Shown: piece by piece, positions 8,283 through 17,767 of the stretch
Numbering within the stretch: position 1 is the stretch's first letter
How the letters are laid out: the number at the start of each line of letters is the position of its first letter
Assembly: GCF_024793945.1 (NCBI RefSeq)
Contig: NZ_JANUSD010000004.1
Location: 62,001-126,000 of the forward strand
Direction: 5' to 3'
Length of the DNA stretch: 64,000 nucleotides
Source: Emticicia fluvialis
Lineage (GTDB): Bacteria; Bacteroidota; Bacteroidia; Cytophagales; Spirosomataceae
The notes under the pieces: generated by a model
What the model was told of the DNA's origin: nothing
What the model saw: the letters and a program-made list of their open reading frames with translations, nothing else
Database searches by the model: none
Translations under genes and position numbers: made by a program

Positions 8283-11126
8283 ATGCCAAAAAATCCCAAT
8301 CTTAAGTCAGTTCTTATCATAGGCTCTGGGCCAATTATCATAGGTCAGGCGTGCGAATTCGATTACTCAGGTTCACAAGCAGCAAGGTCATTAAAGGAAG
8401 AAGGTATTGAGGTAAGTTTGATAAATTCAAACCCGGCCACCATCATGACCGACCCCATTAACGCCGACTATGTTTACCTAAAACCACTCGAGAAAAAATC
8501 AATTATTGAAATTCTGGAAAAACACAAGGCAATGGGTAAGCCCATTGACGCGGTTCTACCAACAATGGGTGGTCAGACAGCCCTTAACCTGGCTATTGAT
8601 TGCGACAAAGGCGGTGTCTGGAAAAAATACAATGTGCAGATAATTGGTGTAGATATCAAAGCCATTGAAACTACCGAAGACCGTGAGAAGTTCCGCCTGA
8701 AAATGTTGGAATTAGGCGTAGGTGTTTGTAAGGGCCGCACAGCACGTTCTTTTCTGGAAGGAAAAGAAATTGCACAGGAAATTGGTTTTCCGCTGGTTAT
8801 ACGCCCTTCATTTACGCTTGGTGGTACAGGTGGCGGGTTTGTACATAATCCTGAAGATTTCGACAAGGCGCTTAACCACGGGCTACACGCCTCGCCGGTG
8901 CATGAGGTATTGGTTGAACAATCAATTCTTGGCTGGAAAGAATACGAGTTGGAGCTTTTGAGAGACAACAAAGGCAATATTGTAATTATTTGTACCATCG
9001 AGAACTTTGATCCGATGGGTATTCATACCGGTGACTCCATCACTGTGGCGCCTGCCATGACACTCCCAGATACAATATATCAGCGTATGCGTGACATGGC
9101 CATCAAGATGATGAACGGTATTGGTCAGTTTGCAGGGGGCTGTAATGTGCAGTTCTCGCTTAATCCTGATACAGACGAAATCATCGCCATAGAAATAAAC
9201 CCTCGCGTAAGCCGTTCATCTGCACTTGCTTCCAAAGCAACGGGCTACCCGATTGCAAAAATTGCAGCCAAAATGGCTATCGGGTACAATCTGGACGAAC
9301 TGATTAACCCAATAACAGGCAGTACCTCTGCTTTCTTTGAGCCAGCCATTGACTACGTAATTGTAAAAGTGCCAAGATGGAATTTTGATAAATTCCCGGG
9401 TTCAGACCGTTCGTTGGGCTTACAGATGAAATCGGTTGGCGAAACCATGGGTATAGGGCGCAACTTTCAGGAAGCGCTTCAGAAGGCCTGCCAGTCGCTT
9501 GAAATCCGCAGAAATGGTCTGGGCGCTGACGGTAAAGAATTGAGAGATCAGGAAGCGTTGAAAAAATCGCTGGCCAATCCATCATGGAACCGTCTTTTCC
9601 ATATTTATGATGCTTTTAAGGCGGGTCTTTCGTTCAAAACCATTCAGAATCTTACCAAAATTGATAAGTGGTTTTTACGTCAGATTGAAGAATTGATTCT
9701 TCTTGAAAAAGAAATTGAGAAATTTACAGTTGACGAGATACCAAGAGAATTATTACTGACAGCCAAGCAAAAAGGTTATGTTGACCGCCAGATTGCTCAC
9801 CTTTTGAATTGCAAAGAAAGTCAGGTTTTCAATAAGAGAAATGAAATGGGTATCAAGCGTGTTTATAAATGCGTTGACACCTGTTCGGCTGAATTTGAAG
9901 CCAAAACACCATACTATTACTCAACATTCAATGCCAATCAGGATAATCCTGAAAATGAGTCTGTTAGTTCAGACAGAAAGAAAATTCTTGTTTTGGGCTC
10001 AGGGCCAAACCGCATAGGTCAGGGTATAGAGTTTGACTACTCTTGTGTGCATGGTGTATTGGCGGCCAAAGAATGCGGTTATGAAACCATTATGCTTAAC
10101 TGTAATCCTGAAACGGTTTCTACTGACCCTGATATATCGGATAAGCTATATTTTGAGCCTGTTTTCTGGGAACACGTATATGACCTGATTCTGCATGAAA
10201 AACCGGAAGGAGTAATTGTACAGTTGGGTGGCCAAACAGCCCTTAAAATGGCTGAGAAACTAACCAAATACGGCATTAAAATAATTGGTACCTCTTATGA
10301 TGCCCTTGACCTGGCTGAAGACAGAGGAAGATTCTCTGAGCGTTTGAGAGAATTGAACGTTCCATATCCGTTGTTTGATACCGTACGGTCTGCCGACAGA
10401 GCAGTTGAAGTTTCGCGTGAGTTAGGCTTTCCGTTGCTGGTTCGTCCGAGTTATGTATTGGGTGGGCAAAGCATGAAAATTGTAATTAACGAGCAGGAAC
10501 TGGAACAACACGTGGTGAAAATCCTGAACGATATTCCGGATAACAATATTCTGATTGACCATTTTCTTGAAAATGCCATAGAAGCAGAAGCTGATGCCAT
10601 TTGCGATGGAAAGGATGTGTACATTATTGGTATTATGGAGCACATAGAGCCTGCGGGTATACACTCAGGCGATTCTTACGCTTTATTACCACCTTTCGAC
10701 CTAAGTGAAGGTGTAATTGCACAAATTGAAGAATACACCAAGAAAATTGCAGTAGGGCTCAATACAGTAGGTTTAATTAATATTCAGTTTGCTATTAAAG
10801 ATGAGAAGGTGTACGTAATAGAGGCCAATCCGCGAGCCAGCCGTACGGTGCCATTCATCTGCAAGGCATACCGTGAACCTTACGTAAACTATGCCACCAA
10901 GGTAATGTTGGGTGCCAAAAAAGTGAAAGACTTTAAATTTAAGCCTTACAAGAAAGGGTACGCTATCAAGATACCTGTGTTCTCGTTCAATAAATTCCCG
11001 AATGTGAACAAAGAGCTTGGGCCTGAAATGAAATCAACCGGAGAAGGGATTTACTTCATTAAGGATTTAACAGATGATTTCTTCCTGAAAGTTTATGCAG
11101 AAAGAAACCTGTACCTAAGCAGATAA
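8283..11126 (+). CDS. carB: Carbamoyl-phosphate synthase large subunit, short form
   Basis: Makes carbamoyl phosphate from bicarbonate, ATP and glutamine-derived ammonia for pyrimidine and arginine synthesis; cytoplasmic, paired with CarA (not in the window). 947 residues. Two ATP-grasp halves are visible: the first begins SVLIIGSGPIIIGQACEFDY, the second ILVLGSGPNRIGQGIEFDYS near residue 565, with the oligomerisation segment between them. The protein ends soon after LGPEMKSTGEG, so the MGS-like allosteric domain of about 130 residues found in the 1073-residue E. coli enzyme is absent. Both catalytic halves look whole. UMP or ornithine control of the E. coli kind is therefore not expected. 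Confidence 0.96.
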   Translation: MPKNPNLKSVLIIGSGPIIIGQACEFDYSGSQAARSLKEEGIEVSLINSNPATIMTDPINADYVYLKPLEKKSIIEILEKHKAMGKPIDAVLPTMGGQTALNLAIDCDKGGVWKKYNVQIIGVDIKAIETTEDREKFRLKMLELGVGVCKGRTARSFLEGKEIAQEIGFPLVIRPSFTLGGTGGGFVHNPEDFDKALNHGLHASPVHEVLVEQSILGWKEYELELLRDNKGNIVIICTIENFDPMGIHTGDSITVAPAMTLPDTIYQRMRDMAIKMMNGIGQFAGGCNVQFSLNPDTDEIIAIEINPRVSRSSALASKATGYPIAKIAAKMAIGYNLDELINPITGSTSAFFEPAIDYVIVKVPRWNFDKFPGSDRSLGLQMKSVGETMGIGRNFQEALQKACQSLEIRRNGLGADGKELRDQEALKKSLANPSWNRLFHIYDAFKAGLSFKTIQNLTKIDKWFLRQIEELILLEKEIEKFTVDEIPRELLLTAKQKGYVDRQIAHLLNCKESQVFNKRNEMGIKRVYKCVDTCSAEFEAKTPYYYSTFNANQDNPENESVSSDRKKILVLGSGPNRIGQGIEFDYSCVHGVLAAKECGYETIMLNCNPETVSTDPDISDKLYFEPVFWEHVYDLILHEKPEGVIVQLGGQTALKMAEKLTKYGIKIIGTSYDALDLAEDRGRFSERLRELNVPYPLFDTVRSADRAVEVSRELGFPLLVRPSYVLGGQSMKIVINEQELEQHVVKILNDIPDNNILIDHFLENAIEAEADAICDGKDVYIIGIMEHIEPAGIHSGDSYALLPPFDLSEGVIAQIEEYTKKIAVGLNTVGLINIQFAIKDEKVYVIEANPRASRTVPFICKAYREPYVNYATKVMLGAKKVKDFKFKPYKKGYAIKIPVFSFNKFPNVNKELGPEMKSTGEGIYFIKDLTDDFFLKVYAERNLYLSR

Positions 11127-11147
11127 TATTTAATAATTGTTAATGAT

Positions 11148-11180
11148 AAAGCCATTCTGAACAGAGTGGCTTTTATTTTT
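11148..11180 (+). terminator. Rho-independent terminator after carB
   Basis: AAAGCCA (11148-11154) pairs with TGGCTTT (11167-11173), and a T-rich run follows to 11180. It stands 22 bases after the carB stop codon. Confidence 0.75.
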
Positions 11181-11239
11181 GTTACAAATCAAACAAAAGG
11201 TAATATTTTGAGGGAGTCTTGCTGAACAGATCTAATTAT

Positions 11240-12301
11240 ATGTGGTTGAAAATCAAAAGGTTGTTAAAATACTTTTTTCTTGTAGTTGTCGTTCTGGTTG
11301 CAGCATTCATTATGCTTAACTTTGATGCAGCTTTGTATGGTTTCAGGCAGGCCAAAGGTCAGATGAAAGTTATTTTCAATACCAGGCCTGTTGCTGAAGT
11401 AATGGCTGACAGAAGTTTTCCTGATTCACTCAAAAAACGAATCGAATTAATTCAGGAAATTAAGCAATTTGCAATTGACTCTTTGGGCTTAAATCAGTCT
11501 AAGAATTATACCACTTTTTATAACCAGCATAGTAAACCTATTTTATGGGTAATAACAGCCAGCGAACCATTTGCACTGAAAGCAAAAAAATGGCATTTCC
11601 CGATTGTAGGCACATTTAGTTATAAAGGATATTTTGAAAAACAGCTGGCTGATACCGAGATTACTGAACTAAAAAAAGAAGGTTTTGATACGCAATTGAA
11701 TGAGGTATCGGCATGGAGCACACTCGGGTATCTGAAAGACCCCATATTAAGTTCAATGCTTTATTATTCTGATGGCCGGCTTGCGGCTTTGATTATTCAT
11801 GAGCTGACGCATGGAACACTTTTTGTTAAGGATAATCTGGAGTTTAACGAAAACTTGGCCGATTTTATAGGTGATTACGGCGCAATACGGTTTTTAACAT
11901 ACAAGTATGGTAAAGACGCTCAGCAGTTAAAGGATTATGAGTTTTCAAAGAAATATAATGATGCCTACAGCAGGCACCTGCTTAATGGCGCAAAAAAATT
12001 AGACAGTTTGTATAACGGTTTTAGTAAAAAGCTATCTAAAGAACAAAAAACAAGTCTTAAGTCGGGTTTAATACAAAGAATAATATCATCAGCCGATACC
12101 TTAATGCACGGCACTTTGAAACCATTAAGAAGAAAACCAAAACCCAATGCCCAAATCAATAATGCCTATTTTGTGGGTTTTATGACATACCAGAGTAAAC
12201 AAAACCAGTTTGAAGAAGAGTTCAGAGTCAAGTACAACAAAAACTTTAAATTGTATCTGAAATATCTGAAAGAGAAATATTCCGGAAGCCTGGTGTTTTA
12301 A
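11240..12301 (+). CDS. Putative membrane-anchored zinc aminopeptidase (Aminopep family)
   Basis: 353 residues from the ATG at 11240. A TTG at 11219 in frame would add seven residues and is possible, since GAGGGAG lies close before it. One hydrophobic helix at about 9-27 anchors the protein, with the bulk outside the cytoplasm. The zinc-binding motif HELTH is at about 187-191, followed by NENLADFIGDYG about 15 residues on, which would supply the third ligand and matches the family of predicted aminopeptidases typified by COG4324. The substrate is unknown. It lies between carB and a DUF3108 gene, both in the same direction. Confidence 0.7.
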   Translation: MWLKIKRLLKYFFLVVVVLVAAFIMLNFDAALYGFRQAKGQMKVIFNTRPVAEVMADRSFPDSLKKRIELIQEIKQFAIDSLGLNQSKNYTTFYNQHSKPILWVITASEPFALKAKKWHFPIVGTFSYKGYFEKQLADTEITELKKEGFDTQLNEVSAWSTLGYLKDPILSSMLYYSDGRLAALIIHELTHGTLFVKDNLEFNENLADFIGDYGAIRFLTYKYGKDAQQLKDYEFSKKYNDAYSRHLLNGAKKLDSLYNGFSKKLSKEQKTSLKSGLIQRIISSADTLMHGTLKPLRRKPKPNAQINNAYFVGFMTYQSKQNQFEEEFRVKYNKNFKLYLKYLKEKYSGSLVF

Positions 12302-12332
12302 AAGCAGGCACGATTTTTTTGCTTAAAGAATT

Positions 12333-13124
12333 ATGATGAAAAACCTTTTTAAAATATTAACTGCCGGTTTTGTGGTGTTAGGGTCATCTTTCATTGTGGG
12401 CGACTCCTACCGGTTTGTGCCGAACTCAAGCTTTAAAGCCGGTGAGTACTTTGAGTATAAAGTAAAATTCGGCATTCTGCCGGTTGGCGAAGCAACTGTT
12501 GAAGTAAGCCCCCAGATATATTCAGTGAATAGCCGTGCCTGCTACAGGGTTAATGTTTTTGGGCGCACAACCGGCATTACTGATATTTTTCATGTAAGAA
12601 ACACGTACAGAAGTTATTTGGATACAGCGGCAATGCTTCCTCAGAAATTTCTGATGAGCTTGCAGGAAAACAGTTATAAAAAAGACCAGGTAATTTTATT
12701 TGATCATTCCGGCAACTCGGCTCTTCGCGAGCAGAACAATGATAAAAAATCTTTTAACCTGCCCAATAATATTCAGGATGTGGTGTCGGGATATTATTTT
12801 CTGCGTACACTTGATTTCTCAAAAATGAAGGTGGGCGATGTGGTGGAAGCGCCAATGTTTTTTGATGACGAAATTTACAAAATGAAGGTTAAATATACCG
12901 GTAGGGGCGTTGTGAAAACAAGATTCGGGAAGATTGAAGCTATTAAGCTGAATCCTGTTTTACCCAAAAATGATATGTTTAAAGGAGAAGAAGGAATAAG
13001 AATCTGGGTGTCGGATGATAAAAACCATGTGCCTATCAGAATAGAAATTGAGTTTGCCATTGGTAGTGCAAGCATGGAAATTAAAGACTACAAGAATATC
13101 AGACATGCTTTTGAGTGGCGTTAA
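12333..13124 (+). CDS. DUF3108 domain protein, exported
   Basis: 263 residues. An N-terminal hydrophobic segment (LFKILTAGFVVLGSSFIVG) looks like a signal peptide. The rest matches DUF3108: it opens SFKAGEYFEYKVKFGILPVGEA, has FDDEIYKMKVKYTGRGVVKT in the middle, and ends with GIRIWVSDDKNHVPIRIE. Such proteins are periplasmic with a predicted beta-rich lipocalin-like fold; the molecular role is not known. It begins 31 bases after the aminopeptidase-like gene, so the two are probably co-transcribed. Confidence 0.82.
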   Translation: MMKNLFKILTAGFVVLGSSFIVGDSYRFVPNSSFKAGEYFEYKVKFGILPVGEATVEVSPQIYSVNSRACYRVNVFGRTTGITDIFHVRNTYRSYLDTAAMLPQKFLMSLQENSYKKDQVILFDHSGNSALREQNNDKKSFNLPNNIQDVVSGYYFLRTLDFSKMKVGDVVEAPMFFDDEIYKMKVKYTGRGVVKTRFGKIEAIKLNPVLPKNDMFKGEEGIRIWVSDDKNHVPIRIEIEFAIGSASMEIKDYKNIRHAFEWR

Positions 13125-13149
13125 AATAATTGTACTGCCAATTATTTTA
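13122..13149. repeat. AT-rich perfect inverted repeat spanning a stop codon
   Basis: TAAAATAATT (13122-13131) and AATTATTTTA (13140-13149) form a 10-base perfect stem with an 8-base loop. It includes the stop codon of the DUF3108 gene. It may be a weak terminator or a transcript-end stabiliser before the acetoacetyl-CoA synthetase gene. Confidence 0.4.
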
Positions 13150-13187
13150 TAAAATATCTGTTTAATATTGTCTAAAAAAAGACAGTC

Positions 13188-15110
13188 ATGAATTTACCGT
13201 TGTGGACTCCACCCGCCAGCTATATTGAGCAATCTAACCTGAAAAAATATGAGTCGTGGCTTTTGAATCGAGAGAATCTGACTTTTAAGGATTATGAAGC
13301 ACTGTGGAAATGGTCGGTTACTAATATTGAGAAGTTCTGGGAAACGCTATTTCATTTTTTCGACATAAAAACGCACACAGACTACCAGTCTGTGCTACGC
13401 CAGCCCAATACCGAAATGATTGGCACCCGCTGGTTTGAAGGGGCAACTTTAAACTATTCAGAGCATATCTTCAGGCACAAAACCTCTGCCAGACCAGCCA
13501 TTGTTTTTCAATCTGAGACCTATGAATTAACCGAAATAACCTGGCAGGAGCTTGAAACCAAAGTTGCAGCAATACAGAAATACCTTCAAGAAAACGGAAT
13601 TGAAAAAGGAGACAGGGTTGTTGGGTATCTGCCTAATACCCCCGATACTATTGCCATATTTCTGGCAGTAAATGCTTTAGGGGCGGTGTGGTCTTGCTGC
13701 TCGCCGGATTTCGGACTTGAAAGCCTCGTAGACAGATTTCAACAAATTGAACCCAAGGCCTTGTTTGCATGCCACGGCTACCAGTATGGCGGAAAATATT
13801 TCGACAAGTCTGATATTACCTTGGCGTTGTCAGAACAACTAAGCTCTCTTAAAACCACCATTGTGGTAGATAGTACCCAGTGGCTTAATATTGTTAACAG
13901 TATATCTGAAAATTCCATTTTTTTTACACCGGTTGAATTTAATGACCCTATCTGGATACTGTATTCGTCTGGCACTACCGGAAAACCCAAAGCCATAACG
14001 CATAGCACAGGTGGAAACCTGATTGAACACCTGAAAGCATTGGCGCTGCATCAGGACGTACAGCCGGGTGAGCGGTATTTCTGGTATTCCACAACTGGAT
14101 GGATGATGTGGAATTTTGCACTCTCTTCTTTGGCATGTGGTGCTACACTTTGCCTCTACGATGGCTCGCCTGCCTACCCGGATGCCCATGTATTATGGCA
14201 ATTTGCACGCGATGCAAAGGTTGACCATTTTGGTGGCGGCGCCGCGTTTTATATTAATTATATGAAGCAGGGTGCAATCTATCTGGCCGAAAATCCTGTA
14301 AAAATCAAAACATTAGGTTCTACCGGCTCTCCATTACCTCCGCAGGCTTTCGAATGGATATATGAACATGTTTCTAAAACCGTACAATTGATTTCGTTGA
14401 GCGGCGGCACCGATGTTTGTAGTGCATTTATGGGTGGCTGCCCGTATCTTCCGGTTTATTCAGGAGAGATTCAATGCCGTATGCTGGGTGCTGCCATAGA
14501 TGCCTGGAACGATGAGGGGCAGCCCGTATTTAATGAAGTAGGGGAGCTGGTAATTCAACAACCTATGCCTTCTATGCCCTTGTATTTCTGGAACGATATA
14601 AATAATGAAAAATACAGAAGTAGTTATTTTGAAAAATACCAGGGTATTTGGTGCCATGGAGATTGGATAAAGATTACTGAAAATGACGGAATTATAATTT
14701 ATGGCAGGTCTGATGCCACCTTGAACCGGGATGGCGTAAGAATCGGAACAGCAGAAGTTTACAATGCAGTAGAGGCCTTATCTGAAATAAAAGACAGCCT
14801 GATTATTTGTGTTGAAAAGGCAGACGGCAGCTTTTTTATGCCGCTTTTTGTGGTTTTGAATGAAGGGCAGATATTGGATGATACCCTGAAAAACAAAGTT
14901 AAAGCGCAGCTACGTAAACAATACAGCCCAAGGCATGTGCCGGATATTATCTTTCATGTGCCGGATATACCCTACACCATCAGTGGAAAAAAAATGGAAA
15001 TGCCCATCAAGAAAATCCTGATGGGCACTCCTGTGGAAAAAGCGGTTTCGCTGGATGCAATGAGAAACCCGCAGTCTATTGAATGGTTTAAGAATCTGGC
15101 AGTTGATTAA
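13188..15110 (+). CDS. Acetoacetyl-CoA synthetase (acetoacetate-CoA ligase)
   Basis: ANL-superfamily ligase that activates acetoacetate with ATP and CoA, feeding ketone bodies or polyhydroxybutyrate breakdown products into central metabolism; cytoplasmic. 640 residues, the usual length. The N-terminal acetyl-CoA synthetase-like segment is followed by the AMP-binding loop ILYSSGTTGKPKAI at about 257-270, the GRSDATLNRDGVRIGTAEVY stretch that distinguishes acetoacetyl-CoA from acetyl-CoA synthetases, and the C-terminal catalytic lysine region YTISGKKMEMPIKK near 598-611. It stands alone between the DUF3108 gene and an opposing small lipoprotein gene. Confidence 0.93.
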   Translation: MNLPLWTPPASYIEQSNLKKYESWLLNRENLTFKDYEALWKWSVTNIEKFWETLFHFFDIKTHTDYQSVLRQPNTEMIGTRWFEGATLNYSEHIFRHKTSARPAIVFQSETYELTEITWQELETKVAAIQKYLQENGIEKGDRVVGYLPNTPDTIAIFLAVNALGAVWSCCSPDFGLESLVDRFQQIEPKALFACHGYQYGGKYFDKSDITLALSEQLSSLKTTIVVDSTQWLNIVNSISENSIFFTPVEFNDPIWILYSSGTTGKPKAITHSTGGNLIEHLKALALHQDVQPGERYFWYSTTGWMMWNFALSSLACGATLCLYDGSPAYPDAHVLWQFARDAKVDHFGGGAAFYINYMKQGAIYLAENPVKIKTLGSTGSPLPPQAFEWIYEHVSKTVQLISLSGGTDVCSAFMGGCPYLPVYSGEIQCRMLGAAIDAWNDEGQPVFNEVGELVIQQPMPSMPLYFWNDINNEKYRSSYFEKYQGIWCHGDWIKITENDGIIIYGRSDATLNRDGVRIGTAEVYNAVEALSEIKDSLIICVEKADGSFFMPLFVVLNEGQILDDTLKNKVKAQLRKQYSPRHVPDIIFHVPDIPYTISGKKMEMPIKKILMGTPVEKAVSLDAMRNPQSIEWFKNLAVD

Positions 15111-15349
15111 CGATGGCCCCGATGATGGCCATTGTCCCGGTGATGTTTATAATAATGGTGTCTGTGCTTCTCATATCTTGGCACTACCACAACCCTTGGT
15201 TGTACCCTCACATAATGCCTGTGTGCGTAAGGTGGTCTGTCATAATAACGAACCGGACGACCAGTGTAAACGCAACTTGAAAGTATTGTTGCTAACAATA
15301 CAAAAACGCCCAGAAGGGTTAATGTGCGAAATTTCGAGTGTTTTTTCAT
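15107..15349 (-). CDS. Small histidine-rich lipoprotein
   Basis: 80 residues. A lipoprotein signal with lipobox ILSSC (C26) is followed by a very basic tail rich in histidine, arginine and tyrosine, ending HRDNGHHRGHR. The signal peptide and regular composition argue that it is a real gene, although it is short. Its stop codon overlaps the stop of the acetoacetyl-CoA synthetase gene in a shared TTAA. The histidines could bind metals such as nickel, zinc or copper, but this is inference from composition alone. Similar short basic lipoproteins are widespread in Bacteroidota without known function. Confidence 0.7.
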   Translation of the reverse strand: MKKHSKFRTLTLLGVFVLLATILSSCVYTGRPVRYYDRPPYAHRHYVRVQPRVVVVPRYEKHRHHYYKHHRDNGHHRGHR

Positions 15350-15493
15350 AAGTTTATGTGATTTTTACTCTTTGATACTTAAAACGAAAAATAGTTTAAA
15401 CCAATTGCTCTTATGACAACCGAAACCAAGTTTTCCCCTATTGGTTTAATTGTAAGCTGAACAATTTACTACGGTTTAATAATTAAGATAGAA

Positions 15494-16054
15494 ATGGCCC
15501 GTACAGAATCAAATATGCTTCCGCTAGGAACAAAAGCGCCTGAATTTACTTTGCCTGATACTGTTTCAGAAACAAATCTGTCTTTGAGAGATTTGCCGTC
15601 TGCCAAAGCTACCGTTATTATGTTTATATGTAATCATTGCCCTTATGTGTTGCATGTTAAAGAAGAGCTTGTCAGATTGGCTAAAGATTACCAACCCCTG
15701 GGGGTAGCATTTGTGGCAATCAGTTCTAATGACGTGGTCAGTTATCCGCAGGACGGTCCTGATAGAATGAAGGTCTTTGCAGAAGAAAACGGCTTTACCT
15801 TCCCTTATTTGTTTGATGAAACACAAGAGGTAGCCAAAGCTTATGATGCTGCCTGCACACCAGATTTTTATGTATTTGATAAAGATTTGCGTTTAAAATA
15901 CAGAGGTAGACTGGACGAATCTCGCCCGAGAGAAGAAAACCCGAAGCCGGTTACTGGTAGAGATGTAAGAATTGCCTTAGATGCTATTCTTGCAAACCAG
16001 CCGGTATCAGAAATGCAATATCCGAGCATGGGTTGCAATATCAAATGGAAGTGA
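15494..16054 (+). CDS. Thioredoxin-like protein (AhpC/TSA, PRX-like family)
   Basis: 186 residues, thioredoxin fold, no signal peptide, hence cytoplasmic. It opens like peroxiredoxins (LGTKAPEFTLPDT) and has the redox motif CNHCPY with C46 and C49 after VIMF. A third conserved region is TPDFYVFDKDLRLKYRGR, with the cis-proline loop CTPDF. The family is common in Bacteroidota and cyanobacteria and its partner is not known. It is a single gene with a strong shared terminator downstream. Confidence 0.85.
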   Translation: MARTESNMLPLGTKAPEFTLPDTVSETNLSLRDLPSAKATVIMFICNHCPYVLHVKEELVRLAKDYQPLGVAFVAISSNDVVSYPQDGPDRMKVFAEENGFTFPYLFDETQEVAKAYDAACTPDFYVFDKDLRLKYRGRLDESRPREENPKPVTGRDVRIALDAILANQPVSEMQYPSMGCNIKWK

Positions 16055-16066
16055 TACATGAATAAT

Positions 16067-16112
16067 AAAAAAATGGAAGAGGTAAGCATCAGCCAGCCTC
16101 TCCCATTTTTTT
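16067..16112. terminator. Bidirectional terminator
   Basis: A 16-base stem (16067-16082 with 16097-16112) with one mismatch at 16077/16102, a 14-base loop, and seven A and seven T at the ends. It serves the thioredoxin-like gene on the plus strand and the oxidoreductase gene on the minus strand. Confidence 0.88.
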
Positions 16113-16121
16113 ATGTTATTT

Positions 16122-17489
16122 CTAAACGCGGGTTGGGTCCGGGTGTTTCCAGGGTTGGCGATATTGACGCGCCAGAAGTGCGGTGGCTTCGCGGTCGCTA
16201 ACAACTTCGCGTTTCACCGGGTCATATTTTACAGGTCTGCCTACTTTCATTGATATATTAGCTAATATGCAGCTGGCTGTTGAAATGTGACCTTCCTGAA
16301 TATCTGCCACAGGTCTGCTTTTATTTTCAATGGCCGACAGGAAGTCGAGCATGTGCAGGCGCGTAGCAGGAGCTGCGTTCAGCTCTATTCGTTCTTCTTT
16401 TAAATCTTCAGGGTATTTCTCTTTTTCAAAAACCACATCTTTGTGTATTTTTTCGCCCTTACCCTGCGGAATAAAATCATAAGACATAGTACTTGCCCAG
16501 AGTGTTCCCTTTTCTCCATACAGTGTAAAAGACCAGGGGTAGTCTGGGTTATTGGGCGTTCCCCAGCTTCGGTGCTGCCATACACAATTCAGCTCATCAT
16601 ATTCAAAAATCGCCGATTGGGTATCCGGAATGTTAGATTTGCCATCTTTTTGTACATAAATACCACCCGTAGAAGATATTTTGTTGGGCCAGCCCAGTTT
16701 CAGCATCCAGCGTACAGTGTCAAACATGTGTATGCACATATCGCCCATAATACCGTTGCCATATTCTTCAAACGTGCGCCACCATCTGATATGCGGCAGG
16801 CCGTCATAAGGCCTCATCGGGGCAGGGCCTGTCCACATTTCATAATCAAAATAGTCTGGCACTGCCTGTAACGGAGGGTTACCGTTATTACGCATGTGGT
16901 AATAGCAGCACATTTCAACGTGCGATATCTTACCGAGTAATCCGGCATCAACAATATTCTTCTTGGCGTCTATCAGATGAGGTGTGCTTTTGCGTTGCGT
17001 ACCTACCTGCACCACTTTGTTATATTTACGGGCAGCTGCCACCATGGCCTCTCCTTCAATAACATCTACACTAATGGGTTTCTGTACATAAACGTTGGCT
17101 CCTGCTTTTACTGCATCTATCATTTGCAGCGCATGCCAGTGATCGGGTGTTCCAACCAGCACAATATCAAGCTGGTTGTCGGCCAGTAATTTGCGGTAAT
17201 CAGTATATAGTTTGGGTACTTTGCCAGACTTCTGCCTTTGGCTTACCAGCTTTCCGGCTTCATTAAGCATATTTTTGTCAACGTCGCAGAGCGCTACTAC
17301 TTCTACCGGCGCTACCTGAATCAGGCGGAACAAGTCGCTTTTACCGTACCAGCCGGTACCAATTAACGCTACTTTATATGCACTTGGCGGATTGATGATG
17401 TCCATGCCTCTTGCGCCGAATGTGGACAATGCAAGCGTGGCTGACGCTCCGGTAATAAATTGGCGCCTGTTAATGTTAAAGTTATTCAT
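16122..17489 (-). CDS. Gfo/Idh/MocA-family oxidoreductase with Tat signal
   Basis: NAD(P)-dependent sugar or polyol oxidoreductase exported folded. 455 residues. The start MNNFNINRRQFITGASATLA holds the twin arginines (8-9) of a Tat signal. The Rossmann motif is VALIGTGWYGKSD (40-52). The family EKP motif appears as QKPIS with K137, which is the expected catalytic lysine. The C-terminal half has the W-, H- and D-rich fold of secreted members (MDFLSAIENKSRPVADIQEGH). Substrate unknown; exported members often act in glycoside breakdown, but no glycosidase lies nearby. Confidence 0.92.
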   Translation of the reverse strand: MNNFNINRRQFITGASATLALSTFGARGMDIINPPSAYKVALIGTGWYGKSDLFRLIQVAPVEVVALCDVDKNMLNEAGKLVSQRQKSGKVPKLYTDYRKLLADNQLDIVLVGTPDHWHALQMIDAVKAGANVYVQKPISVDVIEGEAMVAAARKYNKVVQVGTQRKSTPHLIDAKKNIVDAGLLGKISHVEMCCYYHMRNNGNPPLQAVPDYFDYEMWTGPAPMRPYDGLPHIRWWRTFEEYGNGIMGDMCIHMFDTVRWMLKLGWPNKISSTGGIYVQKDGKSNIPDTQSAIFEYDELNCVWQHRSWGTPNNPDYPWSFTLYGEKGTLWASTMSYDFIPQGKGEKIHKDVVFEKEKYPEDLKEERIELNAAPATRLHMLDFLSAIENKSRPVADIQEGHISTASCILANISMKVGRPVKYDPVKREVVSDREATALLARQYRQPWKHPDPTRV

Positions 17490-17593
17490 TAGTAATTGTT
17501 GGGGTTGGTTCTGATGGGTTTAAATTCTACCAAGTTTAAGAAAATTTCTAAATATATTGATAGATTTCAGTAGATACTTACAAAACAAGTAGT

Positions 17594-17623
17594 CAAATAT
17601 AAACAGTACCCGGGGGTATCCAA
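17594..17623 (-). promoter_or_regulatory. Promoter of the Gfo/Idh/MocA gene
   Basis: On the minus strand TTG (17623-17621) and TATATTTG (17601-17594) are 19 bases apart, the Bacteroidota -33/-7 layout. The leader would be about 95 bases. The rest of 17490-17713 shows nothing further. Confidence 0.5.
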
Positions 17624-17713
17624 GGTCTTAACAGGCAATGAATGACAGAATGTAGACTTACACAAACTATTGCTAGACCAAACCAAGATTATTACTGATA
17701 AAGGGTATAAAAA

Positions 17714-17745
17714 GAAAAAGGCCACAGATGCCCGTGACCTTTTTC
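17714..17745 (-). terminator. Terminator after the HmuY-like gene
   Basis: A 12-base stem (17714-17725 with 17734-17745) with one G.U pair in the minus-strand RNA, 8-base loop and a U-rich 3' side, 23 bases after the stop codon. Confidence 0.8.
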
Positions 17746-17767
17746 TGAACCAATTCTAACTCAGTAC

